From positions 186,001-250,000 of the forward strand of contig JAWZYV010015836.1 of the NCBI GenBank assembly GCA_038373885.1: a stretch of 64,000 nucleotides of DNA, read 5' to 3'. Positions 23,412 through 34,084 of the stretch are shown piece after piece; the stretch's first letter is position 1; every line of letters begins with the position of its first letter. A program made the translations under genes and the position numbers. The notes beneath the pieces were generated by a model that was given only the letters and a program-made list of their open reading frames with translations, was not told the origin of the DNA and made no database searches. This DNA is from Cheiracanthium punctorium (taxonomy: Eukaryota > Arthropoda > Arachnida > Araneae > Cheiracanthiidae).

Positions 23412-26400
23412 GTGTTTAAAATGTGCCATTTGGCATGTGTTTAAAATTATTCCATACATGTACCGATCTCGGCCCACGAGCCTAATGCAGCGCACCACGG
23501 CTTTTGATCCGGCCCACGGAACATGTCAAATTCCCATAAAAGACTTATTCAAACCCATTCTAAATACTATTTAAATCCCATTCATAGGACCTGTGCTAAC
23601 GTCCTAAACTTTCGCTAACTAAACCCTTCGCTTCATAAACCTTTCGCTAACATCCTGCCCGCAACTTTCGAAAGGTTTCAAATTAGGGTGGTCAGAAGCC
23701 GGGGTTTTAAGAAAAAGGTTTTTTGTTTTCGTTTAGCGGTAGAGCGAAAACGGTGCCTTTTAATTCCAAATTTAACATCCCATAAATTTAGAAGTGATTA
23801 AAAGTGCCATCACGGGGCACCGGTGACTAGAAATTTAGCTTTTAAAAATGTGCTTTTCTAAGAATTATTTTTCCTGAAATCTCTTAAAGTTATAGAAATC
23901 ATCAATAGTGACTAAAATATATATCTCTTTTGCTGTACTATTCCAAATGCCCAAATTATATTGTGACACAAAAATACCTTAAGTGTCTGGAGAAACACAA
24001 ATATAGTGTGCATGATTTTCCTCTACTAGAGAAGTTACATTTCACCCGCTCGGAGTTTTAAATATTTTATAAATTTGAAAAAAAAGATACAAAAAACAGT
24101 ATTTTAAAAGTATTTTAAGTTCCGAATTTTTTAGTAATTTATACATCTTTGGTAATGAAATAAATTAGAACAAATAGGTATACTAGAATTGAAAAGAAAT
24201 TGTTATCAGAAAGTTTTATAAAATAGAAATATCCGCCGATATTATCACAATGAGCAAGTAATGCATTTTTATGAAATAAAATCACTATAAAAATACTTAT
24301 GTACAAGTACCCTTACTAACTCCACTCATATTTATTCAATTTTAAGTCCTTTATAGCTCTAAATAAGTAAAAAAGAGGGTGATCCTTTCCTTTTAGTGGG
24401 TAAATACATTTTTCACATTGGCTGCTTCCGTGGCAAGATTTACTATTTTTTCATCAGTCTGTGTATGGACATGGAAAATTTCGGGAACTCTGCTAGAAAC
24501 CATTGATCAAAGTAGGTAGATAACTCCGATTAACTAAGTTCTTCGTTTTTACTTCCCATCGTTATCGGCGGTTCCTTTACGTGTGAATTTTGCCATGAGA
24601 ACATTTCCATGTAATCAGTAGCTCGAAAATTTATAACGAAGATGACAGACTTTTTCAGTTTTCTCTTATCTGATCTGTATCACTCTTTACTCTAAGAATT
24701 CTTCGTAAGGATACTTCTCGAATAAATTTTCTTTAATCTGTCAGCATTCCCAGAAGAATATTTTTAGGAGAGGAAAACCTTCAATTTTCTGTATATAACA
24801 GGATCGACTACTTTTTAACGCTCTACTGGAAGGTAATTTGTATCAATTTAAATACATGCCTGGAACCCACAATAGAAGACACATTTAACTTTATGTGAAA
24901 TCATATAAGTGCATATACCTTCATTACATACGTCGTCAATGTCTTGAGATTTTTTGAAAGACTTGTGTTGAATTAATGCAAATCTTCAGGAAAGATATCG
25001 TTAAAAGTCAGCAACTGTTCGTTTGTCCACGATTTATTTTAATCTGGACAAAACTATGACCAATAACTCAGATGAGAAAGTGCACCTTTTTTTGGTTCTA
25101 CCGCTAAAGAATTTATGAACTTTCACTTTTTCGGCCCAACCTATTGCCCCCCCCCCTTTTATTTTGCTGGGTGTGAGATGCGTTTATGAGGCATGCAGTT
25201 ATTAAAGTGCATCCAATACCAGTCATTCTAATCAACTTGTACAGACATGAATCCCCTATCACACTTTATTAGACATCATTTTCATAAATTTCGATAGTTA
25301 TATTGATTGAAATACTGATCAATCAGATATTGATATAAGTGTAATTACTCTTAAAAATATGTTTTAAATCTGTGGAGATCTATAAGACGCACATTTTTGA
25401 AAGTTTAGAAATAGCTGACATGCAAAGGTCGCTCAGACTGTGTAGTGACAAGCGCGCCTTACTATAATCATCTGGGACCTGTTACACCTCTTGAATTTGA
25501 GTGTAGATGTGAACGTGTCCGTCCTTGTGACGTAAAGTGTACTTTGTAATAAAGATGGACCTGCACTAATGCCATAAATCTCGATAAACTGTGTCTTCAA
25601 CTAACATATGGAGGATTTTTATAAGTTATTGATAAAATTTTGAACCAAGTATATTACTAGTCTCAAATATGAAACTACGTACCGTATACATTTCTTTCCT
25701 TTTCTCAGTTAAATTTATGCTTCATTTTTTTTTCTTATTTATTTTGTGTGTTTGAAAAATGTTGCTTTATTTTTCTTTTTGTATTGAGAGGTTCGCGTTT
25801 GATACAGAACAATTTCCTAGATTAGTATAAGCTATAATTTTATTTTAATTCCTTCCAGACCCCATAACTAAAAGTATACGCAAAAATAATGTACTTTTTA
25901 AGTGCCAAAATCTACGATTATCTAAAACTCCGCTTAGTTCAAAGATATACCAATTTCTTGCACCGATGAATTTTGAAATTCTATTTTAGTTGTTGATGTA
26001 ATTTTGATTTTCTTAGCTATCTGATCAGAGCTAATTTACGTTCTTTTAGATGAAAATTTAAAATTCTTGACTGACCCCGAAGTGCAATAAATTATATCAC
26101 GATTTCCACTTTCTCATAGATGTCAAACACAATATCTCGTGCATAGATATTTTATAAAATCTTAATTTATCTGAAAAAATGTACAATTTTTTTCATTAAT
26201 ATAAACATTAATAATAAATATGTTCGTTTTTAGTTTAATATATTTATTGAATCTATTAATTTACTGAAATGTTTCTAAAAATAATTTATTCTAATTATAA
26301 ATAAAAGTAACCAGCTTCAGTCGATAGGAAACTCCCATAAGTGTGAGTTTCTAAACAAAATGGTAGTTATCATGGGTCTCTTTGAGAAATACTGCCTTTG

Positions 26401-27529
26401 GTGCTCATCTTGAATTTTTCTTCTGGTAACTTTAATAGTAAATAAGTTTGGCTAGGTTTTTTTTTTTTTTTTTACAAATTTCATCATTTTGAGGCCTCAA
26501 AAAATCAAGAGTCACCATTTAATCACATTTTAATAATTTAATATGAGTGGTAACATAAAATTATAACTTTACAGTGTTACACTTCTATGTTAAAAAAAAA
26601 AAAACTGCTGATAGTAATTTTGCTTTTCCGAATATTTTTTATACATCTTAAAATATTCTATTGGTTTTTTTTTTTGTTAGCATTTGTTATACCAGATCAT
26701 ATTACACTTTTAATACAAAATGTTAAACTATGTAAGCCGTATGTAGGTCAGTAATATTGTGTACATTTAATAAGTCTAAAAAATAACAATCTTAAATTCT
26801 ATAAAAATAAGAAATAAATAAATTTGTTTGCATTTCATTAAGGAAAAAGAAATAATTTTGGAAACATTTTAAAGTACCTTTGAAGATATGAACATTTGGC
26901 GATGGATTTAAAATAAAAAGAAAAAAAATTGTTTATTTATTTTTATTTTAGTTCTTTTCATCGTAGTGAAGTATTTTCGGGTTTATGTTTCTAATTCTAC
27001 AAATACCACAAAGAAAAACACAACATAAAAATGTGGATGAAAAGAAAATGTAAACCGAAATATTTTTATTTCTTCCAAATATACTTCAAGTATTTCTGAG
27101 GGCAGCCAAGTTTGATCACCCAGAAGAAAATGTTTACTCCATATTATTCTCTTGCCAGAAAATTTATGTTTTTATAAGAAAGAGCATTTTCTTTAAAGAA
27201 ACTTAGTTTCTTAAGTGAGATAGACAATTTGAGTGAAACGGAAGATGGTCGAGAAAACGAAATACAATTTCTATCATTTCAAATATTTTCCAGCAAAACA
27301 GATCAGCAATAACTGAACGCAAGTTAACAGAGAAACGTTGAATAATAGGCGGTCCTTTCTATGGCAATACGAAAAATTTCGATTATTCATTTTCTTTGAT
27401 TTTCATTATTTTGTTCGTTTAAAATCGAGTTAATTCATTTGTACAATAGTGCATTTAAGACAATATATATTTCTTTTAAGAAGTCAAAATAGGAATTGCA
27501 TTTGAAAGACTTTCTCATTTAAGAATCAA

Positions 27530-28120
27530 ATTGGTTAAAGTAAGTAGGGGAAGGTGGCCCAAAATGATCCCCTTACGAGGTAAACTGGCATAAATACCAT
27601 AAATGGTAAATAAAACTTTGGCCCTTTGCCATAATACTTTTGCATCATGTGCACAATTTAGTAATATTTTAAACCCACACTAAGTTACGAAAAAATAGTA
27701 TTTAAAAAATGTGTCAAAAGGATCATTTTACCTGCTCCAAAGGGTAAAATGATCCATCATTCAAAAATAATTTTAAATTGTTTTTTTATCGGCAAAATAA
27801 AAGATGTAAAAATAATTATGACTGTACATAAGAAATAAGAAGTTTCAGAATCATATAGTATGCATAACTTATTTTACGAAAATTTTAAAATAAAAATGTG
27901 CCACGAACAATAAAATGGAAGATTTCAAAATTATTATTCGAAAATTATTGCTTACAATAAATACAGAAAATAAAATAAATACTTAATGGGGAGTTACTCA
28001 TTTTGGGAACGTCTGACGGGCTGCCATGATGACTAGGACTAGGTACTGGAGTTTCTTCAGTCGATGGATCATTTTACCCGGCAGCATGGGTGCCGACTTT
28101 ATGCCACATTACTTTAACAC
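27530..28120. repeat. Possible decayed inverted-repeat element
   Basis: The left edge (27533-27567, GGTTAAAGTAAGT then CCCAAAATGATCC) is mirrored at the right edge (28065-28116, GGATCATTTTACCC then ACTTTAAC). In the middle a perfect 13-bp pair GGATCATTTTACC/GGTAAAATGATCC (27720-27732 and 27743-27755) forms a hairpin with a 10-nt loop. No reading frame is present. The order and orientation suggest a non-autonomous DNA element, but the end repeats are weak. Confidence 0.4.
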
Positions 28121-28149
28121 CTCGAGGAATATCACAAACTAAACAAACG

Positions 28150-28380
28150 CAATTCACATCTAAAAACCGGGATGGGACTATTCGGCGCGGCCGGTTCGGC
28201 CAACGCCTCCCTGGAGAGGAAAGCCGAGGCGCTTACTTGTGACGTCACACCAAGTAGGTAAAACAAAGCGTTTCCATTGGTTTTCTCCTCTCTCCCGCGC
28301 CGCGGGGGCGCTACCGTTTCGGTGCTGCCGATTCGGCGCGAAACCCGTTTCGGCGCTGCCGATTCCAAGGGAGAAAAACT
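28150..28380. promoter_or_regulatory. GC-rich island with CRE-like palindrome
   Basis: About 230 bp of GC- and CpG-rich sequence in an AT-rich region. At 28238-28249 lies the perfect palindrome TGTGACGTCACA, which includes a full cAMP-response element core (TGACGTCA). It is bracketed by ACTTG/CAAGT half-sites that extend the dyad. At 28316 and 28347 a GTTTCGGnGCTGCCGATTC unit occurs twice in tandem, 31 bp apart. This could be a host promoter island or part of a repeat; I see no first exon. The open frames across it look like by-products of base composition. Confidence 0.4.
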
Positions 28381-28461
28381 GCAATGTCATTTTTTAATTA
28401 TAATGCATGAATAATGAAAATAACTTAAATTTACATTTGTATAAATGTTCTATAGTCAATA

Positions 28462-28635
28462 CAGCACAAAGCTGCCAACATGTACGGAATAGAACTAACG
28501 ACTTTTTGTAAACAGTATTTTTAAGGTTAGAAAATAGAAAATTTTTGAATTAAATGTATGAATTACTTTTTATTTTAAAAAATGACTGTTTACAAAAAGT
28601 GGCTAATTAAGTTCCGTACATTTCGGCAACTCTGA
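28462..28635. mobile_element. 174-bp palindromic MITE
   Basis: The ends are inverted copies: left AGCTGCCAACATGTACGGAA and right (reversed) AGTTGCCGAAATGTACGGAA. The match runs on through a shared CTTTTTGTAAACAG block, giving arms of about 60 bp around an AT-rich centre. TA flanks both ends (28460-28461 and 28636-28637). There is no coding capacity. The family is unknown to me and was probably mobilised by a Tc1/mariner-class transposase. Confidence 0.8.
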
Positions 28636-29147
28636 TAGAGCCTTTTGACGTAGCATTTCACTGGTGTTCTCTGTTTCATTGACATCATAAATATATTCGT
28701 TTATCTCAGATTACTTAAAATGTCGTGTCTGGGGGGGGGGGGAGACATTTAAAACTTTTCAGAATAAACCAATCATTATTGGTTCTTTTGAAGGAAGGAG
28801 GTTATGGCGAGGGGCCCAAATTTTTTCTTTTGCCCAGGGCCCACAGTTGTCTTGATCGGGCTCTGGCTGCCTACTATTTTCTGCAACAAGCTGAAATTTG
28901 GAAACAGCATGTTCGCAACTGATCGCAAAGTCTTCGGGGTCAAGTTCGGAATGTGTTGGTCAATGCGTGCCTTCAATTCAGCCAAGTGTGCAATTGGAGT
29001 ACTGAACACAACATCTTTCAGATTAACCCCAAAGCAAGAAGTCACACGGGTTAATATCAGGTGATTGGGATGGCCACGCTGTAGGCAAATGACGAATCAT
29101 AATTCTAGTATTTCCGATATGCCGCTTCAGCAGCAGCTTCACTGGAT

Positions 29148-29222
29148 TCACACACCCACGCATCCACGCTGTTGATCCACACATCCACGCTGTGAAGCGT
29201 TGGAATCCACACATCCACGCTG
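29148..29222 (-). repeat. Tandem duplication inside the mariner transposase
   Basis: Three to four copies of a CCACACATCCACGCTGTTGA-like unit lie head to tail. In translation they give repeated QQRGCVD. They have replaced the conserved QDGAPPH motif that normally follows LQQRGCVDS, removing the second catalytic aspartate. Confidence 0.8.
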
Positions 29223-29693
29223 TTGAAGAGCTGAAATGGCGTGGTTGCGCAAAAGACACCCATAGCGCTGACCAGTGACGGTGGTTATAGGACCTAAAGC
29301 ACCCATCTCCTCGAAAAAATATGTCCCTGTGATAAATGATGCCGTAAACCCACACCACACAGTGACCTTTGCAGGATGAATTGGTACAGGTTGAGTTTCG
29401 AGTGGATTTTCTGTCGCCAGTATTCAGCAATTCTGCGTATTAACGTATTCTGTCAGATGGAAATGGGCTTCGTCTGTACACTAAATTTTCCACGGCCATT
29501 CATGGCTAATTTTGTAGCGCATGGCTAATTTTGTAAAGATGGCAATGCAGGATGTTTCGTAGAATTTTATGCACAGTGGTCACGGGCCATGTCCATGTTC
29601 GAGAAATTCCTCGTGCACTACACGGCTTCACACCACTGCTGGGCTCCTTCTGCCCTGCTTTGGCCACTTCTTCAACTACCGTCGAATGAATTA

Positions 29694-30349
29694 TGTGATG
29701 AAGATCACATATCTAATTTAATAATCATTTACTTTGGCTTTCTTTAATGTAATCTATCCAAAATTCAAGAATTCTAAATCACTTCTGTTCTCATTTTTCT
29801 GCCATTTCGGCTTTTAAATCTGTATATTTACTTTTCCCTGTATGCACTATTCTTTTTGTTCTTCGTCTCTTCAGACCGGTGTGCTAAAAATAGATTATAT
29901 TGCGTCCGTTTGCAAAATCAACGGCCTTTTTGATTTTCCTCTTGGCATCCTGCTGGCGTAAGTTATTTAGTTGTTCCCCTGCGACGACTTTAAAATTATT
30001 TGCTCGCGATTACGTCATTGTAATTTTATTGGATTAACTGTTAGGGTTGCTCTGGAATTGGCGTTATTAATCTCAGCCAAGTTATTGTTCTCGCCAATGT
30101 GTAATTCTGTGCTGGCGTAATTTTTAAGTCATTCCACCTTAATTTCACTGTCCATATAGGACGTCATTTTATTTTCGCTGAGCCACCACCGCCCGTTATA
30201 ATAATTTTTCAATAGTATATTTTAAATAAATAGTTTTAAGCATCCAATGTCTTTTTTCTTTACTGCAACTAAGTGCAATGGAACCTGGATTTTCATGTCA
30301 CAACGCAATTCAATAGTTTAAAATACCCCAAGCAAATAACTTCTTTACA
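29694..30349. mobile_element. Solo-LTR-like insertion in the mariner transposase
   Basis: A 656-bp insert beginning TGTGATGAAG and ending TTCTTTACA, so it has the TG...CA (TGT...ACA) ends typical of LTRs. It is flanked by AATTA (29689-29693) and AATTC (30350-30354), a 4-5 bp target-site duplication with at most one mismatch. Removing it joins RGRKRI to HSTVVEEV in frame, with one copy of the duplicated AATT supplying the Ile codon, so the insertion point is certain. No gag-pol sequence is present, which fits a solo LTR left by recombination. Orientation is uncertain, although AATAAA near 30224 favours the plus strand. A non-LTR origin is not excluded. Confidence 0.7.
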
Positions 30350-30589
30350 AATTCTTTTCCTCCCTCTACTAGATTGCACGTCAGAAGAACCTGTCTTTTC
30401 GAATTTCTGAATCCTTTTTAACAGACCCTGCACAGGGATCGGACCAACGCCTTTTGCCATACCCTTGAGTGTCCGGAACTTCTGCAGAGCTACTGGTGCG
30501 CAGGCATTGTTCTTGTAAAAAAAGCTTTACAAGCAGAACGCAGTCCTTCAGTGACACAGTCATGGCGAAATTCTCAAGCAGGAAATGAA

Positions 30590-31010
30590 GAAAAGCCGTG
30601 TACCCGGCGCTTTTATAACAAGTGAAACGAGTCGTGCGCATGACAGGTGTTTTAATTTACATATTCGGATGCTTACAGCGCCATCTGTTGCTAAAGTTTG
30701 GAACCATTTTTTTTTCTTGTGTAATACGTTTTCCCCCGTGCTCAATAATATTCCGTTCATATTTGACGTCATTCTGATCAATGGTATTTTATTAACGATT
30801 GAAAATTTGTGCAAGATATATATAGGGAGAGAGTGACCTATTAGTAGGAATTGAATAAAAGAAGATGTCTCTGTGTGTGGGTGAGTGTGTCGGCGGCGTT
30901 ACGGAGAAACGGCTACACCTAGAAACATCAACTTTGGTACTCGGGAAGTTCTAAACATGAAATTGTGCACCTCGAAGCGATTTTTCTCGAAACTCGACCT
31001 CGAATTACCT
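30590..31010. other. 5' flank of mariner relic and dispersed-repeat-like sequence
   Basis: Between the transposase ATG and the tandem array. The first ~100 bp is the presumed 5' end of the mariner element, but no inverted repeat could be matched to the far end. From about 30830 there is a GT-rich leader followed by GC-richer sequence (AACGGCTACACCTAGAAAC, 30908-30926) in a style I associate with dispersed arthropod repeats. It contains no open reading frame of note. Confidence 0.35.
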
Positions 31011-31014
31011 TAAA

Positions 31015-33130
31015 ATTTGCAGGTTAACGTTATTTATTATATTCTCGTAGGAGATTTCTGTGAAATGAATATCTCTTTTGATATGCCACACAACCGAAAT
31101 CCTATTTTGTTGTCTTTAATTATAATATTCTGGGTATGGCTCCTGAAGAATGTACCAGTTATAATTTCCACTCCATTCATTATTGTATAATATGGTTCAT
31201 TTTATTTCGAATGTCATATTGTTTGGCCCTCTAATTCCGATATACTTTTTTTTTTGCTATAGGGTATGTCATTTTTGCTGTAATATTCTCCCTCTTTTAT
31301 TTATTAATTATATATATACATAGATTGTACTTGATTGAGAATTTTTTTTCATCCTTTTATTCCTGAACTACTTACTACATGTCCTCCAGGTTAACTTCAT
31401 TTATTATTTTCCCAAATGACTTTTCGTTAGAATAAATATATAACAGTTTTATCGATTTGTTTCTCCTGTACTTACACTGAAATTATGTTTCTCGAAACTT
31501 TTTATTCTTGTACACCCCCATATTTACCCACAAACGTCCAGCGATCTATTTATAGACCGTAGCGAAATTTGTAAGTCACTCAAATAGTTAAGCATTAGTT
31601 TATTTTCCTAGTTAATTTCTTGAATAAAAAATCTGATTTCCATAAAATACTCAGTGATAACAAGTTTAAATGAGACTATTTCCCTGTCTTAATCATATTT
31701 TTAGAATAAGATTTACGTTCTTCATACCTCACAAATGTCTGAAATTTATTTATCACTCTGTACATAAACCAGGAGCTATTTCCTGGTTGGTGAAAAATTT
31801 ATTGCGTTTTTCCGTATGACAGTATTTCACGGAGCGAAACCTATTGCGACCTGGAGCGAAAACTATTGGATTCACCTGGAGCGAAAACTATTGAATTTAA
31901 TGATATGAAATTCGGCAGGTACGCTAAGTTTTTTTTACGTACGTGCTAGATTAGACAGCATATTCCGAATCGGAATATAGAGTGAGCTGGGAGCCAAAGC
32001 TTTCTTTTAATATGTCCTGCGTGTTCTTAAAATATGCACGAACACCTAAAAGCAATTCTAGCACGTCTTCAATAACGTCCCCCAAGGGGGGTAGACATAA
32101 AAAACGGTAAATGGTGGTCCTGGAAGGAAAAAATAATATTTCTCTTACAACTCTTACTTTAAAATGCAACAAATATGAATCATAGGTTTAGACACAGCTT
32201 GGATGTATTTGTTTGAATTTTACGTAAAAAGTATACACACACATATATATATATTGTTTCTTTCATGAATCAATTCTAGCAATTCTATCTTTATGATTCT
32301 TTTGGTTTTTTCATCGATCTTCTTTTTTTCGCAGCAGCCTTTTAATTTTGCACTGTTTCCTGCACATCTTACAGGTTAACTTCATGCATAATTTTCCCAT
32401 GAGTTTTTTCTATAAAATAAACTCTAACAGTTTTACATTTGAGTGTCTTTTGTACTTGCACTGAATTACTTTCGCTTTCGCAAATACCTTGTAGAACCTC
32501 CAGGTTAATTTGATTTATTATTTTCTCATACATATTTTTGGCAGAAAAATTCTAACAAATTTATTTATTTATTTAATAACTTATTGCTTCTGTATTGACT
32601 TTTTTGCACATCATTTTAGTCTTGAACTATTTCTTTAGAATATTTTAACATTAGAATTTTCAATAGCCTAAAATAAGACTTTCGTCATATATCTTAATTT
32701 GTATTTGCATTACTTTTACTTTTTAACATCATTTTATTCCTTATTTATATCCTCTAATACTTCGGGTCATCGTCATTTATTATTTGTCCATTTCATTTTC
32801 GATAGAAAAAAATTCGAGTAGGTCTGTATATCATTTTTTTATTTTTTAATTTTTGTATTTGTATTAAATTTCTGCTTCATATCTTAGTATATTCCTGGAC
32901 TATATCCTGCGCATCTTATAAGCTATATTTACGATATATTGTATCACCTACGCTTACTATATAACCATTTGAGTTTTCAGTAAAAAGAATTGATATTTTT
33001 GTCCCATTTGTATTTACACTGGCATTATTTTTTGACTTCTTTCAATTCCTGAAATAGTTCCTACAAATGGTAATAATTACATGGCAATGCTATTTATTAT
33101 TTCACCGCTCATTTTTCTATAGAGCAGTTT
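31015..33130. repeat. Degenerate ~140-170-bp tandem array
   Basis: Two anchor words recur in the same order. The first, AGGTTAACTTCATTTATTA-like, is at 31021, 31388, 32373, 32512, about 32764 and about 33085. The second, TGTACTTACACTGAAT-like, is at 31467, 32451, 32591, 32700, 32864 and 33009. Spacings in the right half are 109-164 bp. Units end with TTCCTGAACTATTTCCTGCA-like words. Divergence is high and the centre (31500-32300) is poorly preserved, so this is an old satellite-like array. There is no coding potential; the 73-codon minus frame at 31951-32172 has no recognisable motif. Confidence 0.6.
31070..31320. repeat. Dispersed repeat, copy 1
   Basis: Matches 46195-46475 in the same orientation, with shared blocks CACAACCGAAA, GGGTATGGCTCCTGA, ATATGGTTCATT and TTTGGCCCTCT in the same order. 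It lies within or beside the degenerate array. This copy keeps the uninterrupted TA-rich 3' end into which the element at 46476 has inserted in copy 2. Confidence 0.7.
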
Positions 33131-33540
33131 TCAATTTTTTAAAAATATTAATTAACATAGATTCCCTGTTACAGATTTTGATTTTTTCCATTGAATTTTT
33201 AAGGTATTCTTATTATATGTTATAAACATTTTAAATTTAAACATGAATTCCTTTTTATAAACAAACTCTCTCAAAAAATATTTCAACGTAACAAAATATC
33301 ATATCTCAATTTCACATTTAAAATATTGTTCCCGTAAAAAATATCCATGCCGCATATAACATCAACATCCCCTATTCCTTTCGATACTTCTTTATCGAAA
33401 AACTAATTAGTTATTAACAAAAAATAAACAAGGATATTCGGCTTATGATCAAGAAGTTTTTGCATGGTTCTAGCTTTATTATGAGAGCCACTCTGAAACA
33501 AATTGTGGTACTTCTACCAGCATGTTATGCGGTAACTCCT
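33130..33540. other. AT-rich spacer
   Basis: Nothing recognised. Confidence 0.5.
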
Positions 33541-33544
33541 AGTA

Positions 33545-33713
33545 CAGTCGAAGCCGCTTACAGGAATTTCTGTTAAAATAATAACCTGCTTGATGTGAAT
33601 AAATTTTCAAAGTACCAAACTAATGTGTTTATGCGATGCTGGTAAATAGAATAGTCCACTTATTAGAAAATATTTATGTGGAAAATGTCTAAGCAATTTA
33701 GCGGACTCGACTG
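33545..33713. mobile_element. Pogo/Tigger-type MITE
   Basis: 169 bp. The left end CAGTCGAAGCCGCTTA and the right end (reversed) CAGTCGAGTCCGCTAA are inverted copies of the CAGTCGA-CCGCT terminus typical of Tigger/pogo elements. TA dinucleotides flank it at 33543-33544 and 33714-33715. The interior is AT-rich and non-coding. Confidence 0.8.
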
Positions 33714-33775
33714 TAATTAAAGAACAATGTCCAGGTGGAATGTGGAAGTCCCTTGAAGCACAGGACGCCATAAGT

Positions 33776-34082
33776 GTCCTCTGTAGTCGGCTTGCGAAGA
33801 TTCAAGCCCCAATGCTTTGCTATGGAGAAAAGTGCCTAAACGCGTAATCATTTTTCTCAGAAAGTATTGGGTATTTTTAAATGAAATTATCCTGTGTGAA
33901 TTCGGCTAAATTAACTCAAATCTGATTCGCGCAATCCTTATGAATAGTTCTCAAGATTTACACAGGAAAATTTCATTTAAAAATACCTAATACTTTCTGA
34001 TAAAAAATGATTAGGCGTTAAGGCACTTTCCTCCACAGCAAAGCATTGAGACTTTAATCTCCGCAAGTCGACTACAGAGGAC
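33776..34082. mobile_element. Foldback element, copy 1
   Basis: About 307 bp. The left end GTCCTCTGTAGTCGGCTTGC pairs with the right end (reversed GTCCTCTGTAGTCGACTTGC), and pairing continues through AATGCTTTGCT, AAAGTGCCT and GGTATTTTTAAATGAAAT for about 125 bp. The left arm then stops at CCTGTGTGAA, where the right arm continues for another ~80 bp, so this is an internally deleted version of the complete palindrome at 41480-41898. No clear target-site duplication is visible and it encodes no protein. The superfamily is not assigned. Confidence 0.85.
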
Positions 34083-34084
34083 TA

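Larger units (their letters stand above)
20285..27525. other. AT-rich desert
   Basis: About 7.2 kb with no supported gene. It holds a degenerate triplicate of a CTAAnTNAAGTTA motif at 21366-21475, a run of GATTGCA words at 22225-22315, two strong hairpins at 23264-23411, a GC-richer patch with three CGGCCCACG-type words at 23470-23520, and homopolymer tracts (C10 near 25147, T17 near 26460). Confidence 0.45.
28855..30563 (-). pseudogene. Mariner-type transposase relic, split by an LTR-like insert
   Basis: A DDE/D transposase of the arthropod mariner family with an N-terminal DUF4817-like domain. Translation starts at the ATG at 30563 (MTVSLKDCVLLVKLF). After a frameshift near 30510-30520 it continues NNACAPVALQKFRTLKGM and KRIQKFEKTGSSDVQ to RGRKRI at 30351. 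The same frame resumes at 29692 with HSTVVEEVAKAG, the SARGISRTW block and a second HTH (TTVHKILRNIL). The first catalytic Asp is kept (TDEAHFHL, near 29470) and so is the last (SPDINPCDF, near 29030). The segment that should carry the second Asp (QDGAPPHIA) is replaced by repeated QRGCVD units. The C-terminus fades near 28855 (KFQLVAEN in another frame). Several stops, frameshifts and an internal deletion of about 25 codons make it inactive. Confidence 0.88.

Noticed and set aside
28132..28390. Overlapping 70-78-codon minus frames in the GC-rich island
   Set aside because: The frames follow GC content and the CTGCCGATTC duplication; no protein signature.
31015..33130. CRISPR-like array
   Set aside because: Repeats are long, degenerate and AT-rich with no fixed spacer size, and the window is eukaryotic.
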